The position numbers and the translations under genes are program-made. A stretch of 64,000 nucleotides of DNA from Muribaculaceae bacterium (lineage in GTDB: Bacteria; Bacteroidota; Bacteroidia; Bacteroidales; Muribaculaceae). Each line of letters starts with the position of its first letter. The stretch's first letter is position 1. The stretch lies in the NCBI GenBank assembly GCA_017409345.1, contig JAFQSX010000012.1:62001-126000 (forward strand). The letters are read 5' to 3'. Below, one piece after another: positions 34,901-43,646 of this stretch. A model generated the notes under the pieces. That model was not told the DNA's origin. It was given only the letters and a program-made list of their open reading frames with translations, and made no database searches.

Positions 34901-35044
34901 AACCTCTTCCTATTGACCAAATATACAGGTGTTGATCCTCAAGTTATGCCCGCTGCTACAGGTGGTGCCGGTTCAATGGGTATTGATAACTTCAGTGTCC
35001 CTGCTACTCGCAGTTTCAACTTTAACGTTAACTTAACATTCTAA
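31958..35044 (+). CDS. SusC/RagA-type TonB-linked outer-membrane transporter
   Basis: A 1028-residue outer-membrane channel that takes up large ligands with energy from TonB. The ATG at 31958 directly precedes a signal peptide (KKQLLLLLFSLFAVAGFA); the longer frame adds 15 residues without support. Next come a carboxypeptidase-D-like regulatory domain (TVTGTVTGASDGEPLIGVTV), a TonB-box region (GEIVVTAMG), the plug with the SusC signature LFVIDGMPVRGG and GVILITTKSG, and a 22-strand-type barrel ending RSFNFNVNLTF. Codons such as GGT, CGT, AAC and TTC dominate here and through 39952, unlike most neighbours, which suggests high expression. It pairs with the SusD-like gene 10 bases downstream. 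The ligand is not evident from the channel alone. Confidence 0.96.
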   Translation: MKKQLLLLLFSLFAVAGFARTVTGTVTGASDGEPLIGVTVMVKGTANGVDTDFDGNYSIEVPNDNAVLNFSYVGMKPQSIKVGSQSVINVVMQEDSEVLGEIVVTAMGQTQEKKKLNFAVQSLNSDAVTAGQSANFVNGLQGKVAGVQVSMAGGSPNSASQIVVRAISSINSGQSNEPLFVIDGMPVRGGASAAADINPNDIETMSVLKGAAASALYGQEGANGVILITTKSGKEGTVTVTASGGWEISEVARTPKLQRKYVGGGSGIYTTNASGGWGPIAKPDEQLYDNVGDFLGTGFMQKYDVAISGGNEKFSAYASANYMNNEGVVPEDYKNRLGVYVKGEFNPSEQIKFVLSTNYIDTKSRGFGNSMSTVYGWSINRNMADYKLPNGLPNWSNRYDAWDELTNDGRLGATVSPYYGRYMDHSVSEGNRVIINGSISYEPIKNLVFTAKVGYDKGHSSQDAYSVPRFSRELTEFDGALEEGQLPILAERQGSYTYTPSSSERLTVQGNVNYFWKINDDFNLNFFLGGEYSETKSTSASMYGDNFILGGEFYSFNNIDPDRMDLTDFSLYHTDRNKFGYFGEIRFDYKGMAQLSVTGRMDGSSTLVNYMNPESVDPVYFYPSVTAGVIFSELFKLRNNWFSYGKIRGNWAKVGKDAPNYLFSNNFKQWSTFPDGGYGVDPTVSSANYLEPEMTSSWEIGADLRFFNERTRLDVAYYSTTVDNQIISMRVSPAAGVILQTFNSGSIENYGIEATLSQDILKGGDFTWTANANFSFNRGRLRELPNNQTEYLGMQVSNRMYCSSNVGGSTTAMVGTDYERTPDGQVICDENGYPLISPEKNNFLGDREPDFLLGLGSTFTWKDLSLSFLFDGRCGGDVYNYTGENLIANGMSGYLEKYRNREVVMKGVVANGDGTYRPNTTPVIFDSQFYSNYYSIPSNFIEDGSYIRLSYVTLAYDFGKLMKKLGSKNPIKGLRASLTGRNLFLLTKYTGVDPQVMPAATGGAGSMGIDNFSVPATRSFNFNVNLTF

Positions 35045-35054
35045 TCACACGACT

Positions 35055-36977
35055 ATGAATAAGTTTAAAACAATATCATTGTCATTATTGCTTGGACTTT
35101 CATTTGCGAGTTGCGAAGACATTCTCAATGACAACGTGAATGTTGACCGTGCTCACAATAACACAATTGATCAGGCAATGCCTGTAATTGTGTTCTATGC
35201 GAGCCAAACAGTATATGACCACGCAGAATATAATGTATATCTTTCTCAATGTTTGACTACAACAGGTAAGAGTCAAACAGGTTCTTATCCTTACAAGCAA
35301 GGTTGGGAGTTTCTAAATGTGAACCGTCACCCACAATGGCGTCGTCACTTCTACGACTTGGCTAAAAATGCTCGCTCGGTTTGCAATCTTGCGGGAACTA
35401 CAAACACTGACTTGATTGCACGTGCAATTATGTTGATGTCAACACAATTGACTACCGATACATTTGGTGAAATGCCAATGCTTCCTGAATGTTATATGGA
35501 AGCAACCGGTAAATATGGTGATGCTCACTTGGCAACAACTCCTCACTATGAAGAGCAAGTTGATGTATATAACTGGATGTTCCGTGAAGCAGATGCCCTT
35601 ATCGAAGCATTTGAAAATCATGATTCTTCAGATGACGTTGCTATTGACCAACGTATGGATCGCATCTATGGTGGTGATCTTAATAAATGGAAAGGTCTTG
35701 TGTATGCTGTAAAAGCACGTCTTTTGCTTCGTAACATTCCTAACGTAGATATGTCAAAATGTCAAGAAATTATTGATATGGCTCAAAAAGCTATTGATAC
35801 TTGGCGTTCAGGTGACCTTCTTTATGGTTCTTGGTTTGGTAACGAACCTCGTTATAACTATGATAACGAAGGTGGAACTGAATCTTATTCTCCTTGGAGT
35901 ATTGCTCAACCAAAAATCAACAACTGGGAGTCTCGTGATAATCGTCTAGCTGCTGATGCTGTTCCTTCTAAATTCTTTATGGAATCATGTCTTGGTGTAA
36001 GTTTCCAAGGCAATGAACGTAAACAAGGAACTTGGGATCGTTCAAATGGTTTCGGTAATGACCCACGTATCGTGCTTCTTATGAAACCGGAAAAAGGGCC
36101 AATCTCGGCTGCTGTTGCTAACGAGGCAATTATGTATCGTTACCTTGAGAATAACATTGGTTCTGGTGCTACTTTCAAACGTACTCACTATCCCGACCTA
36201 TATGCCGGTGCTTATGCAGGTGGAGTTGATGCCTACAACCCATTGTTTACAATGGAAGAACTTTACTTCATGCAAGCTGAAGCATACTATTGGTTAGGTA
36301 ACAAGGCTAAAGCATGTCAATTGGCTAAAGAAGCAACACAATGGAATATCCAACGTCACCTCGACTTCTATCTTTGGAAGAGTGGTGGCATCTATCCAAC
36401 TGATTTCTCTGACGAAAATGATAAATTGGTTACTGATGAATACAAAGCAAATATGTGGAAAGCTCGTTTCGAATCTTACGTAGGTGCATTCCTTAACAAC
36501 GAAAAAACAGTTGTTGAATATGTATCAGGGGAAGGAAAAACATCTAAAGCAACTGCAAAAGCATGTACTGAATTCGGTAACGAACGTTGGTTCTTCAATG
36601 AATCAGAATATACTCTTTCTGACTTGATGATGCAAAAATACATCGCAATGTATATGCAACCAGAGCAATGGAACGACCTTCGTCGCTATCACTATTCTAA
36701 CAACCGTAACGGTTATGGTATAGGTGGTAACAACGAAATCGTTTATCCTTCATTACGTCGTCCTTACAACCTCTACTCTGCTTATTGGGTAGATGGTTAT
36801 ACCGATGCTCAAAAGGAAAATTTATGGGTACAACGCCTCAACTATGACCCACAAACTGAAGATATCTACAACAAGGACGAAGTTGTTCGTGTAGGTGCTT
36901 ACAAAGACTTCAAGTGGTTGCAAAAACCAATGATTTGGGCTCAAGAAGCAGGTGCTCGCACTTCATTGACAAAATAA
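35055..36977 (+). CDS. SusD/RagB-family surface lipoprotein
   Basis: A 640-residue ligand-binding lid for the adjacent SusC-type channel. Lipobox LSFASC places the lipid cysteine at 20. The helical SusD-like body shows family traits: RRHFYDLAKNARSVCNLA, KGLVYAVKARLLLR in a TPR-like helix pair, FTMEELYFMQAEAYYWLG near residue 410, and QPEQWNDLRRY close to the C terminus. It resembles the SusD-like_2 subgroup. The gap from susC is 10 bases, so the pair is translated together. The ligand is unknown; the downstream glycosidase hints at a glycan. Confidence 0.94.
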   Translation: MNKFKTISLSLLLGLSFASCEDILNDNVNVDRAHNNTIDQAMPVIVFYASQTVYDHAEYNVYLSQCLTTTGKSQTGSYPYKQGWEFLNVNRHPQWRRHFYDLAKNARSVCNLAGTTNTDLIARAIMLMSTQLTTDTFGEMPMLPECYMEATGKYGDAHLATTPHYEEQVDVYNWMFREADALIEAFENHDSSDDVAIDQRMDRIYGGDLNKWKGLVYAVKARLLLRNIPNVDMSKCQEIIDMAQKAIDTWRSGDLLYGSWFGNEPRYNYDNEGGTESYSPWSIAQPKINNWESRDNRLAADAVPSKFFMESCLGVSFQGNERKQGTWDRSNGFGNDPRIVLLMKPEKGPISAAVANEAIMYRYLENNIGSGATFKRTHYPDLYAGAYAGGVDAYNPLFTMEELYFMQAEAYYWLGNKAKACQLAKEATQWNIQRHLDFYLWKSGGIYPTDFSDENDKLVTDEYKANMWKARFESYVGAFLNNEKTVVEYVSGEGKTSKATAKACTEFGNERWFFNESEYTLSDLMMQKYIAMYMQPEQWNDLRRYHYSNNRNGYGIGGNNEIVYPSLRRPYNLYSAYWVDGYTDAQKENLWVQRLNYDPQTEDIYNKDEVVRVGAYKDFKWLQKPMIWAQEAGARTSLTK

Positions 36978-37008
36978 TTATTGTGCCAATAATAAAAGAA
37001 TAAAAATT

Positions 37009-38145
37009 ATGAAATTACAATATAAATTAGGAATTATGGCTTTGGGTCTTTTCGCATTCACTTCTTGCGAAAAGAACGACCCATTTGCAGACCCCTTGGA
37101 GATAGGCCCACGTGTTCCTACTTGCTACTGGGAAGTCGGTTCTACAACATGTAAAGCTGGTGGATATTTCTCTTTCAAAGGTCAATACTATACCGAAGAT
37201 GGTCACACTCCTTCTCATAGTGAAGTGTGGTACAATGTGACACGTACCGACGAAGGTGAAGCTACTGCTAAATTGGCTGGTTCAAGTTTCGCTTACAAAA
37301 AATCATATTCTTTTACCGATACAGTGCGTATGAATCAATCTATTTACAAATTTGAACATTCGTTAGCTGTATGGGATGGTTATGAATTTGTTTTGACTGA
37401 TTCAGTACCAGTATCAGAAACTCTAACTCCTGTTAATTGGAACAATCCTAAAGAATGGGAAGATGGTGAAGTTAAGAAATTTAATCTTTATTTCCCTACC
37501 GGTTATGCTGAAGAGTTTGAAAAAACTGTTGATTCTCTTATCGTAACTAATGCAAACTACAACGCATTACGTTATCTTTATATCAACTATGCGTTCACAA
37601 ATGAACGTTTTGGAGAAATCAATACTCAATTTGGTACTGATTTCCCAACAGATATTAAGTATAGCGAAACAGATGCACAAGAAGGCGCAACAGATAAATC
37701 AACTCGTTGGATTGACTACAATAATCCTAAAGTATCTGGAAAAGCGGCTCCTATAGTAGGTTACTACTATCAAACAATTGATGAAGCAGGTAATCCTGTT
37801 TATAGCGAAGTTGCTACAGAAGATGTCTATGCCGATGAATCAGGCAATATGATTTTGGCAAGTGACTCAACTACTAGAACTTATGCAGTATATGAATCAG
37901 CTCCTTGGGTATTTAGCCGTTATGACGACGATTTAGGTTCTGTTGTGAGCACTGTGCGTCCTGAATATATTGAAGCATTCAAAGCATTGGTTGAACCTAT
38001 CACTTTCAAAGAGTGGATTGGTAGCAACGATGGTTATGCTATCTCTTTCAAACGTAAGTACTTCCTCGATGCTAACTTCCGTGTATATGACACTGAAGGT
38101 AATTGTGGTAAAGCTCACACAAATTATTCAATTGAAATAAATTAA
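37009..38145 (+). CDS. Surface lipoprotein of the SusC/SusD operon, DUF4843-like
   Basis: A 378-residue lipoprotein (lipobox AFTSC, cysteine 20) lying 31 bases after the SusD-like gene. The mature part is beta-rich with two apparent domains: about 30-165, holding the WNNPKEW junction, and a longer C-terminal part. Its place between SusD and a PKD-like lipoprotein matches operons in which a DUF4843-type protein occurs, but I see no decisive motif. A ligand-binding role at the cell surface is likely, as for SusE/SusF-type proteins. Confidence 0.75.
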   Translation: MKLQYKLGIMALGLFAFTSCEKNDPFADPLEIGPRVPTCYWEVGSTTCKAGGYFSFKGQYYTEDGHTPSHSEVWYNVTRTDEGEATAKLAGSSFAYKKSYSFTDTVRMNQSIYKFEHSLAVWDGYEFVLTDSVPVSETLTPVNWNNPKEWEDGEVKKFNLYFPTGYAEEFEKTVDSLIVTNANYNALRYLYINYAFTNERFGEINTQFGTDFPTDIKYSETDAQEGATDKSTRWIDYNNPKVSGKAAPIVGYYYQTIDEAGNPVYSEVATEDVYADESGNMILASDSTTRTYAVYESAPWVFSRYDDDLGSVVSTVRPEYIEAFKALVEPITFKEWIGSNDGYAISFKRKYFLDANFRVYDTEGNCGKAHTNYSIEIN

Positions 38146-38164
38146 GATTTAAATTTTGAGCATT

Positions 38165-39952
38165 ATGAAATTTTTAAATAAACTTGGTATTTTTGGACTT
38201 CTTGCGTTTGCTATGTCGGCATGCGTTGACCAAGATCCCGAAATTCAAAACTTCCCCGATCCAGATGTAGATTTTACCTACGAAGTGGCTGGTGGTGATT
38301 CGGCTGATTATAAATATGACTACTATGTAGTGTCTCATATTCAATTTAACAATACTTCGGCTAAAACAGGTAATGTTTCTTGGGACTTTGGTGCTCCTGA
38401 AGGTGAATATGAAGTGACAAATGAAGACATCAATAACCCTATCGTTAAATACAAAAACGCAGGTCGTTATGATGTAACGTTGACAATAGATGGTGTGGGT
38501 TCTCGTACTTATCCTATCCTTATTTATGACATTGTTCCAAAAATGTCTATCTCTGAACAATCAATGGAACTTGTTGAGTTGAATGAGTGTAAAGTTTCTT
38601 TTGGCGTCCGTTTGCCTAACCCTGAGAACAAAGTGGTTAGATATACTTGGACTTTCCCTGAAGGAGCTAAAGATGCTGATGGCAATCCTATTACTACTTT
38701 TGTTCGTGAATCAGACCCAGAAACAGGAGCAGTAGAATGTCCTCAAAATGTAACATTCAGCAACCTTGGTTCTCAACAAGTAACAGTTGATGCTATATTT
38801 GACCTTGGAAGTGATGAAGAACGCCAACTTGAGCAATCTTATATTAATGTACAAGTTGCGTCTCCAATCGAGGCTCCTACATTGTACTATGCTCAAGTCG
38901 GTGGTAATATCAAAGCGATAAAACTTATCGATGAATCTTTACTCCCTTCTGGTACAAAAGTTCTTCCTTACGACATGGGCGTAAGTGCAGGTGAAAATCC
39001 ATTCAATATTCTTTATGGTAAGGCTACTGATACTAATGAAGAAACCGGTGCAGTAAGCGAATCTCATTGGATTTATATCCTTGATGCTGGTAAGCAATAC
39101 TATTACATCAATGACGAAGCTGGTGTTCTCGGTGATGGTAAAATCACTGCAATGCGTGTGAATGGTACTGATGTAAATACAGTTATCTCTAATGTAGGTG
39201 GGCCTGCATTCTCGGATCCATACCAAGGTTGTATCTATGGTGATTATATTTATTATAATGACCGTAACCGTGGGTTCTCAAAAGTAAAAATGACAGATCG
39301 TGGTTTACAAGAAGGTAAATCAACTGATAATTTCCGTCTCTCATACGTGGCTACAAATGAGTTTATTCCACAATATGACCAACAAATCTCTTATGGTGCA
39401 ATTTCTAATGGATTGTATCGTTCGTCAAAGGGACTTTGGTGGTGGGGTAAAAACTATTCTGGTAACGGTATTTTACGTTTCTCAGATAAGGAAATTTTCT
39501 CATCTAAAGCTGAGGCTGATGTCGTAACAGAAATGCTCCCTGAATTGTTAGATGGTTTGAAATTTACTTCATTTGCTGTTGATGAATCAAGAAACGCTCT
39601 TTATGTTTGGTCAATAGGTGGAGGAAAAGGTGTTGGTTTCGTTGAATATTCAATAGCAGACGAAGATGCGATTAAACTTGCGCCTACAGCTACACCTACA
39701 GCCGTAGTGGCAATGGATGCTAAACCTGTAAATACAACAGCAGATGAAGGAGTGTATGTAAAACAATTGGTAGTTGACCAAACTAGTGGTCGTGTTTACT
39801 TTGGTTTCCGTGCTGAAGAAGGTGATCCTTCTGGTATTGGTACAGGTCTTGTTTACTACGATCCAGTAACTAAAAAATGTCAACGTTATGGTGTAACCGA
39901 TGACGAAATCCTTGGTGTAACCATTAATCCAACTGCTACTAAACTCTTCTAA
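38165..39952 (+). CDS. PKD-like surface lipoprotein with propeller-like C-terminal region
   Basis: A 595-residue lipoprotein (lipobox AMSAC, cysteine 20). The ATG at 38165 is preferred to an upstream TTG. Residues about 35-115 form a PKD-like domain (IQFNNTSAKTGNVSWDFG, GRYDVTLTIDGVGSRTYP), followed by a second Ig-like domain (to about 225) and a 370-residue part with repeated beta strands (YYNDRNRGFSKV, NALYVWSIGGGKG, GRVYFGFRAEEG) that suggests a propeller. It matches the PKD-like lipoproteins found last in many SusC/SusD operons. A strong terminator follows, ending the unit. The likely role is binding the operon's ligand at the cell surface. Confidence 0.85.
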   Translation: MKFLNKLGIFGLLAFAMSACVDQDPEIQNFPDPDVDFTYEVAGGDSADYKYDYYVVSHIQFNNTSAKTGNVSWDFGAPEGEYEVTNEDINNPIVKYKNAGRYDVTLTIDGVGSRTYPILIYDIVPKMSISEQSMELVELNECKVSFGVRLPNPENKVVRYTWTFPEGAKDADGNPITTFVRESDPETGAVECPQNVTFSNLGSQQVTVDAIFDLGSDEERQLEQSYINVQVASPIEAPTLYYAQVGGNIKAIKLIDESLLPSGTKVLPYDMGVSAGENPFNILYGKATDTNEETGAVSESHWIYILDAGKQYYYINDEAGVLGDGKITAMRVNGTDVNTVISNVGGPAFSDPYQGCIYGDYIYYNDRNRGFSKVKMTDRGLQEGKSTDNFRLSYVATNEFIPQYDQQISYGAISNGLYRSSKGLWWWGKNYSGNGILRFSDKEIFSSKAEADVVTEMLPELLDGLKFTSFAVDESRNALYVWSIGGGKGVGFVEYSIADEDAIKLAPTATPTAVVAMDAKPVNTTADEGVYVKQLVVDQTSGRVYFGFRAEEGDPSGIGTGLVYYDPVTKKCQRYGVTDDEILGVTINPTATKLF

Positions 39953-39982
39953 ACCTCGGTTTAGTTGAAATAATCTAAATCA

Positions 39983-40020
39983 AAAGGTAACTGCCGCGAA
40001 AGGCGGTTACCTTTGATTTT
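39983..40020 (+). terminator. Terminator of the SusC/SusD operon
   Basis: A 13-bp stem (AAAGGTAACTGCC with GGCGGTTACCTTT, one T-G pair) with a GCGAAA loop and GATTTTAT after it. It separates the lipoproteins from the glycosidase gene. Confidence 0.85.
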
Positions 40021-40085
40021 ATAAAAATAAGTGGGCTATTACTTAATTGGTACAAGTGAGAATTACCCCTCCGTCACTTCGTGCC

Positions 40086-40200
40086 ACCTCCCCTAAAAAT
40101 TTAATAAAATTTTCAGAGGAGGAGTTATTTCCCATAATACAAAGCAAACTCTCCCTCTATTTTCGAAGAAAAAAGTGGGAGTACGGCAAAACCGGGAGGG
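40086..40200. repeat. Hairpin repeats before the GHL10 gene
   Basis: 40086-40122 is a third relative of the CTCCT/AGGAG hairpins at 4707 and 4770. Further right, TTTTCTTCGAAAATAGAGG-type and CCTCCCGGTTTTGCCGTA words occur in reverse orientation; both also occur near 4618 and 4840. The block therefore seems to be a rearranged copy of the 4500-4860 composite. Confidence 0.6.
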
Positions 40201-40225
40201 GGTTAAAGAAAGAATGGTATAAATT

Positions 40226-42871
40226 ATGAATAAGATATTAAAAACAATAGGACTTGCCGCAATCGCGTCAATGGCGTTGATGACAACGAGTGTAGATGCT
40301 CAAGCCGAAACTACTCGTGAGCACCGCGCTATATGGTGTACTCCATTCCTTAGCCACTGGCCCTCTGCATCAATAACCTCGGGTAATGCCGAGTCACACA
40401 AGAATGTGCTACGCAAGCGTATGGCTACATACAAAGCACAAGGCATTAACGTGATTTATTATCATGTGCGTTCGGAGTGTGATGCTACATATAAATCATC
40501 ATACGAGCCATGGGCTGAATCAGTGTCAGGAAAGCGTGGCTCAGCTCCAGCTTTCGACCCATTTGAATTCATGATTCAAACATGTCATGAATATGGTATC
40601 GAATGTTATGCATGGATTAACCCATATCGTTACCACACAAGCAAAAACGGTACTCACGGTGGTGGTGCATTGGATTATGAAGTAACTCACCCCGAATGGT
40701 TGATGAGTGGTACAACAAGCAATACAGTGCTCAACCCTGCTAAACCTGAAGTATTGCAACGTATCCTTGATGTAACACGTGAAATTGTTACAAACTATGA
40801 TGTTGATGGTGTGGTTTTCGATGACTATTTCTATCCTCAAGGTGGTACTGCTGAAAACTCTACAGCACCCGACTGGGCCGACTATCAAGCAAGCGGAACA
40901 TCATTGTCTATTGGCGATTGGCGTCGTGCCAATATCAACCACATGGTGGGTGAAGTGAATAAAACTATTAAGAGCGTGAAACCTTATGTATGTTTTGGTA
41001 TCTCACCAGCTGGTAAGTCATCTCCTCCTAATGTGGAAACAGAGTATGGTATGCCCGCTCTTGGTGGTGACTTCCAATACAACTCAATCTACTCAGATCC
41101 TCTTTATTGGTTGAAACATCAACAACTCGACTTCGTTTCTCCTCAAGTTTATTGGGTGAGCGAATTCAAGAAACGTAGCGAATGGTGGATTGATGCTGCA
41201 ATCAAGTTTGATCGTCACATGTATATCTCTACATCGCCAACCGACTACACCTCTGATGCAAGTGCCGGTGCTCAAGCAATGATTGATGAGATTAACATGA
41301 CTCGTGATTTCAACCGTCAAGATGAAACAGGTCTTGTATATTTTGAATACAAAACATTCAATAACTACACCGAAAAATATGATGGTACTAATCGTCAAGA
41401 TCTTGGTGACATCTTGTATCAATATGCTTATCAAAACAAAGCGTTGACACCATTGCGCCACTGGAACAATGTGCGTGAGCCTAAAATGACTTCAAACGTT
41501 AAAGTTTCGGGAACAACATTGACATGGGATGCAGTAGCCGGAGCGCGCTACACTGTGTATGCCGTGCCAACTACTTTGAGCGAATCGGAATTTACATGCC
41601 AAAAACAATATCTCGAACAAGTGTGCTATACTAATAGTTATGCTATCCCAACTGATAAAGCATCGGGATATACTTGGGCAGTGTGTGTATATGACCGCTA
41701 TGGTAACGAATATGCACCATTGTTTGCCGGCAAATCAGTAGGAACTGCTGCTACTCCAACTCTCACATATCCTATTAATGGAGAAAAGGCTCCCGACTTG
41801 TTCACATTTACATGGAACGCCGACGGAACAATGTATCGCGTGGAAATGGCAGAAGATGCTGCATTTACAAAGATTATAGGTGATGCCGAAACCGATGAAA
41901 AGAAAGTTTCAATCACTGCTCTTGAAAAGAATCTCGAATCGGGTAAAACTTACTACTGGCGTGTGATTTCAAAGAAACCTAATGCTCTTGATAAAACATC
42001 GGCAGTGGGTTCATTCGTGGCTTCTCGCCTTGCAATCACTGCTCCGGCAGCCGAATCAACAGGTGTGTCATTGACTCCAACTATCACTTGGACTCCAATC
42101 GATGGTTGTGAATTTACACTAGAAATTTGCAAAACTGCATCATTTGAAGATATAGTTTACTCTGTTAAAACAAAAGGTTCATCGGCAACTATTCCTGCAC
42201 GCACTCTTTCTTCTTATAATGACTATTATGTGCGTGTAATTGCTGCTAAAGATGGTCAAACTTCAACAAGTGATGCAGTTGTATTCAAAACTCTTGAAAT
42301 GACCGACTTTGCTGCTCCTGAATTTGCTCGTCCTCTTACTGATGGAGCAACAGTATATAGCAACGAAGCAATTGAAGTGAAACCTTATGATGGTCTCACA
42401 TCGGTAACTATCGAAATTGCTGCTGATAAATCAATGCCAAGTCGTAAGAAAACTTCTTATACTATTTATAATCTCGAATGTAAAACTCCAAAGACAGCCG
42501 GCGAAATCGCAATTTCATCGGCAAGTCTTGTAAATGGTACTACTTACTATGTGCGTGCTCGCGGTGTATACAAAACTGCTGCCGGCAACAAGAATACAGC
42601 ATATTCACCTGTAGTATCATTTGTTTACAATTCAGATACCGGAGTTGAAGGTATTACCAACGACGAGGCAAAAGTATATGTAAGCAATGAAAATGTAGTG
42701 GTATTTGGCGCTGCTCAAGCGGTTGAAATCTATAATATTGGAGGTCAGCTTATTGAACAAGCCAATGTTGAAGGTCAATCAACATTTGATATTAACCACC
42801 TCGCAACAGGTGCTTATATCATCAAGGTTATTTCTGATAACGATGTAGTGACATTGAAACATGTGAAATAA
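40226..42871 (+). CDS. GHL10 (DigH/DUF187-type) glycoside hydrolase with T9SS-like tail
   Basis: An 881-residue exported enzyme. After the signal peptide (to about 27), residues 30-410 form a GHL10 barrel (PF02638): REHRAIWCTPF, NVIYYHVRSECDA, YAWINPYRYH, and VDGVVFDDYFYP (about 193-204), with FVSPQVYW later. E. coli DigH/YddW, of this family, is known to cut peptidoglycan glycan strands that have lost their stem peptides. Several fibronectin-III-like domains follow (about 420-800), then a T9SS-like C-terminal domain (VEIYNIGGQLIEQA, GAYIIKVISDN). It lies just beyond the SusC/SusD terminator in the same direction, so it may be expressed by read-through or its own promoter. Substrate is inferred from the family. 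Confidence 0.88.
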   Translation: MNKILKTIGLAAIASMALMTTSVDAQAETTREHRAIWCTPFLSHWPSASITSGNAESHKNVLRKRMATYKAQGINVIYYHVRSECDATYKSSYEPWAESVSGKRGSAPAFDPFEFMIQTCHEYGIECYAWINPYRYHTSKNGTHGGGALDYEVTHPEWLMSGTTSNTVLNPAKPEVLQRILDVTREIVTNYDVDGVVFDDYFYPQGGTAENSTAPDWADYQASGTSLSIGDWRRANINHMVGEVNKTIKSVKPYVCFGISPAGKSSPPNVETEYGMPALGGDFQYNSIYSDPLYWLKHQQLDFVSPQVYWVSEFKKRSEWWIDAAIKFDRHMYISTSPTDYTSDASAGAQAMIDEINMTRDFNRQDETGLVYFEYKTFNNYTEKYDGTNRQDLGDILYQYAYQNKALTPLRHWNNVREPKMTSNVKVSGTTLTWDAVAGARYTVYAVPTTLSESEFTCQKQYLEQVCYTNSYAIPTDKASGYTWAVCVYDRYGNEYAPLFAGKSVGTAATPTLTYPINGEKAPDLFTFTWNADGTMYRVEMAEDAAFTKIIGDAETDEKKVSITALEKNLESGKTYYWRVISKKPNALDKTSAVGSFVASRLAITAPAAESTGVSLTPTITWTPIDGCEFTLEICKTASFEDIVYSVKTKGSSATIPARTLSSYNDYYVRVIAAKDGQTSTSDAVVFKTLEMTDFAAPEFARPLTDGATVYSNEAIEVKPYDGLTSVTIEIAADKSMPSRKKTSYTIYNLECKTPKTAGEIAISSASLVNGTTYYVRARGVYKTAAGNKNTAYSPVVSFVYNSDTGVEGITNDEAKVYVSNENVVVFGAAQAVEIYNIGGQLIEQANVEGQSTFDINHLATGAYIIKVISDNDVVTLKHVK

Positions 42872-42894
42872 TTCACTCTGATAAATATTCATTG

Positions 42895-42930
42895 AAGGAG
42901 ATGCTCATGATGAGCATCTCCTTTCATTTT
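42895..42930 (+). terminator. Terminator after the GHL10 gene
   Basis: Perfect 13-bp stem AAGGAGATGCTCA/TGAGCATCTCCTT with a TGA loop, then TCATTTT. Confidence 0.85.
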
Positions 42931-43060
42931 GTAGCAAAGATTTGCACAAATAAAATTTTCTTGTGCATAAAATGATGATTTTCTTGCAAAGTGCTATAAT
43001 AACAATGAAAAATGTATTACTTTTGTCGGTAATATAGTAAAATATAAAAACATATAGCGT

Positions 43061-43612
43061 ATGAATCATATAAAAGAAGTGGCAACTCGATTGCGAGGAT
43101 TGCGTGATGCACTTGATTTATCGGTAGAACAAATTGCTGCAGATTGTGCAGTAACTCCACAAGAATATGCCGACTATGAGGGGGGAGCAAAAGATATCCC
43201 CGTGAGCTTTTTGCATCGCATTGCGGCAAAATATGGCGTAGAATTAACAGCATTGTTGTTTGGCGAAGAGCCTAAAATGCAAGCCTATTTTGTGACTCGT
43301 GCAGGAAAGGGTGTAAAAGTAGAGCGCACGAAGGCATATAGTTATCAAGATCTCGCAGCCGGATTTGCTCATCGTGTGGTGTCGCCTTTTATTGTGACAG
43401 TAGATCCCTCTGATGCTGATAAACCCATGACAATGAATTCGCATCAAGGTCAAGAATTTAACTATGTGTTGCAAGGAAAGATGGAGATTGTGGTGGGTGG
43501 AAAATCTACGATACTCAATCCCGGCGACAGTATCATGTTTGATGCAACATTGCCCCATGGAATGCGCACCACAGGTGGCGAAACAGTAAAATTTCTCGCT
43601 GTAATTTCATAA
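43061..43612 (+). CDS. XRE-family regulator with cupin domain
   Basis: A 183-residue predicted transcription factor. Residues 5-62 are an XRE helix-turn-helix (LRGLRDALDLSVEQIAADCA, YEGGAKDIPVSFLHRIAAKY). Residues about 105-183 form a single-domain cupin (HQGQEFNYVLQGKMEI, LNPGDSIMFDATLPHGM) with candidate metal-binding histidines, which usually senses a small ligand. The acyl-CoA ligase gene begins 34 bases downstream; this pairing suggests that the regulator controls the ligase and perhaps senses its substrate or product. A TACTTTTG box is found about 36 bases upstream, without a clear -33 box. Confidence 0.9.
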   Translation: MNHIKEVATRLRGLRDALDLSVEQIAADCAVTPQEYADYEGGAKDIPVSFLHRIAAKYGVELTALLFGEEPKMQAYFVTRAGKGVKVERTKAYSYQDLAAGFAHRVVSPFIVTVDPSDADKPMTMNSHQGQEFNYVLQGKMEIVVGGKSTILNPGDSIMFDATLPHGMRTTGGETVKFLAVIS

Positions 43613-43646
43613 CCAAAAGAATATCCCTTCAAAATAATACATAGAT

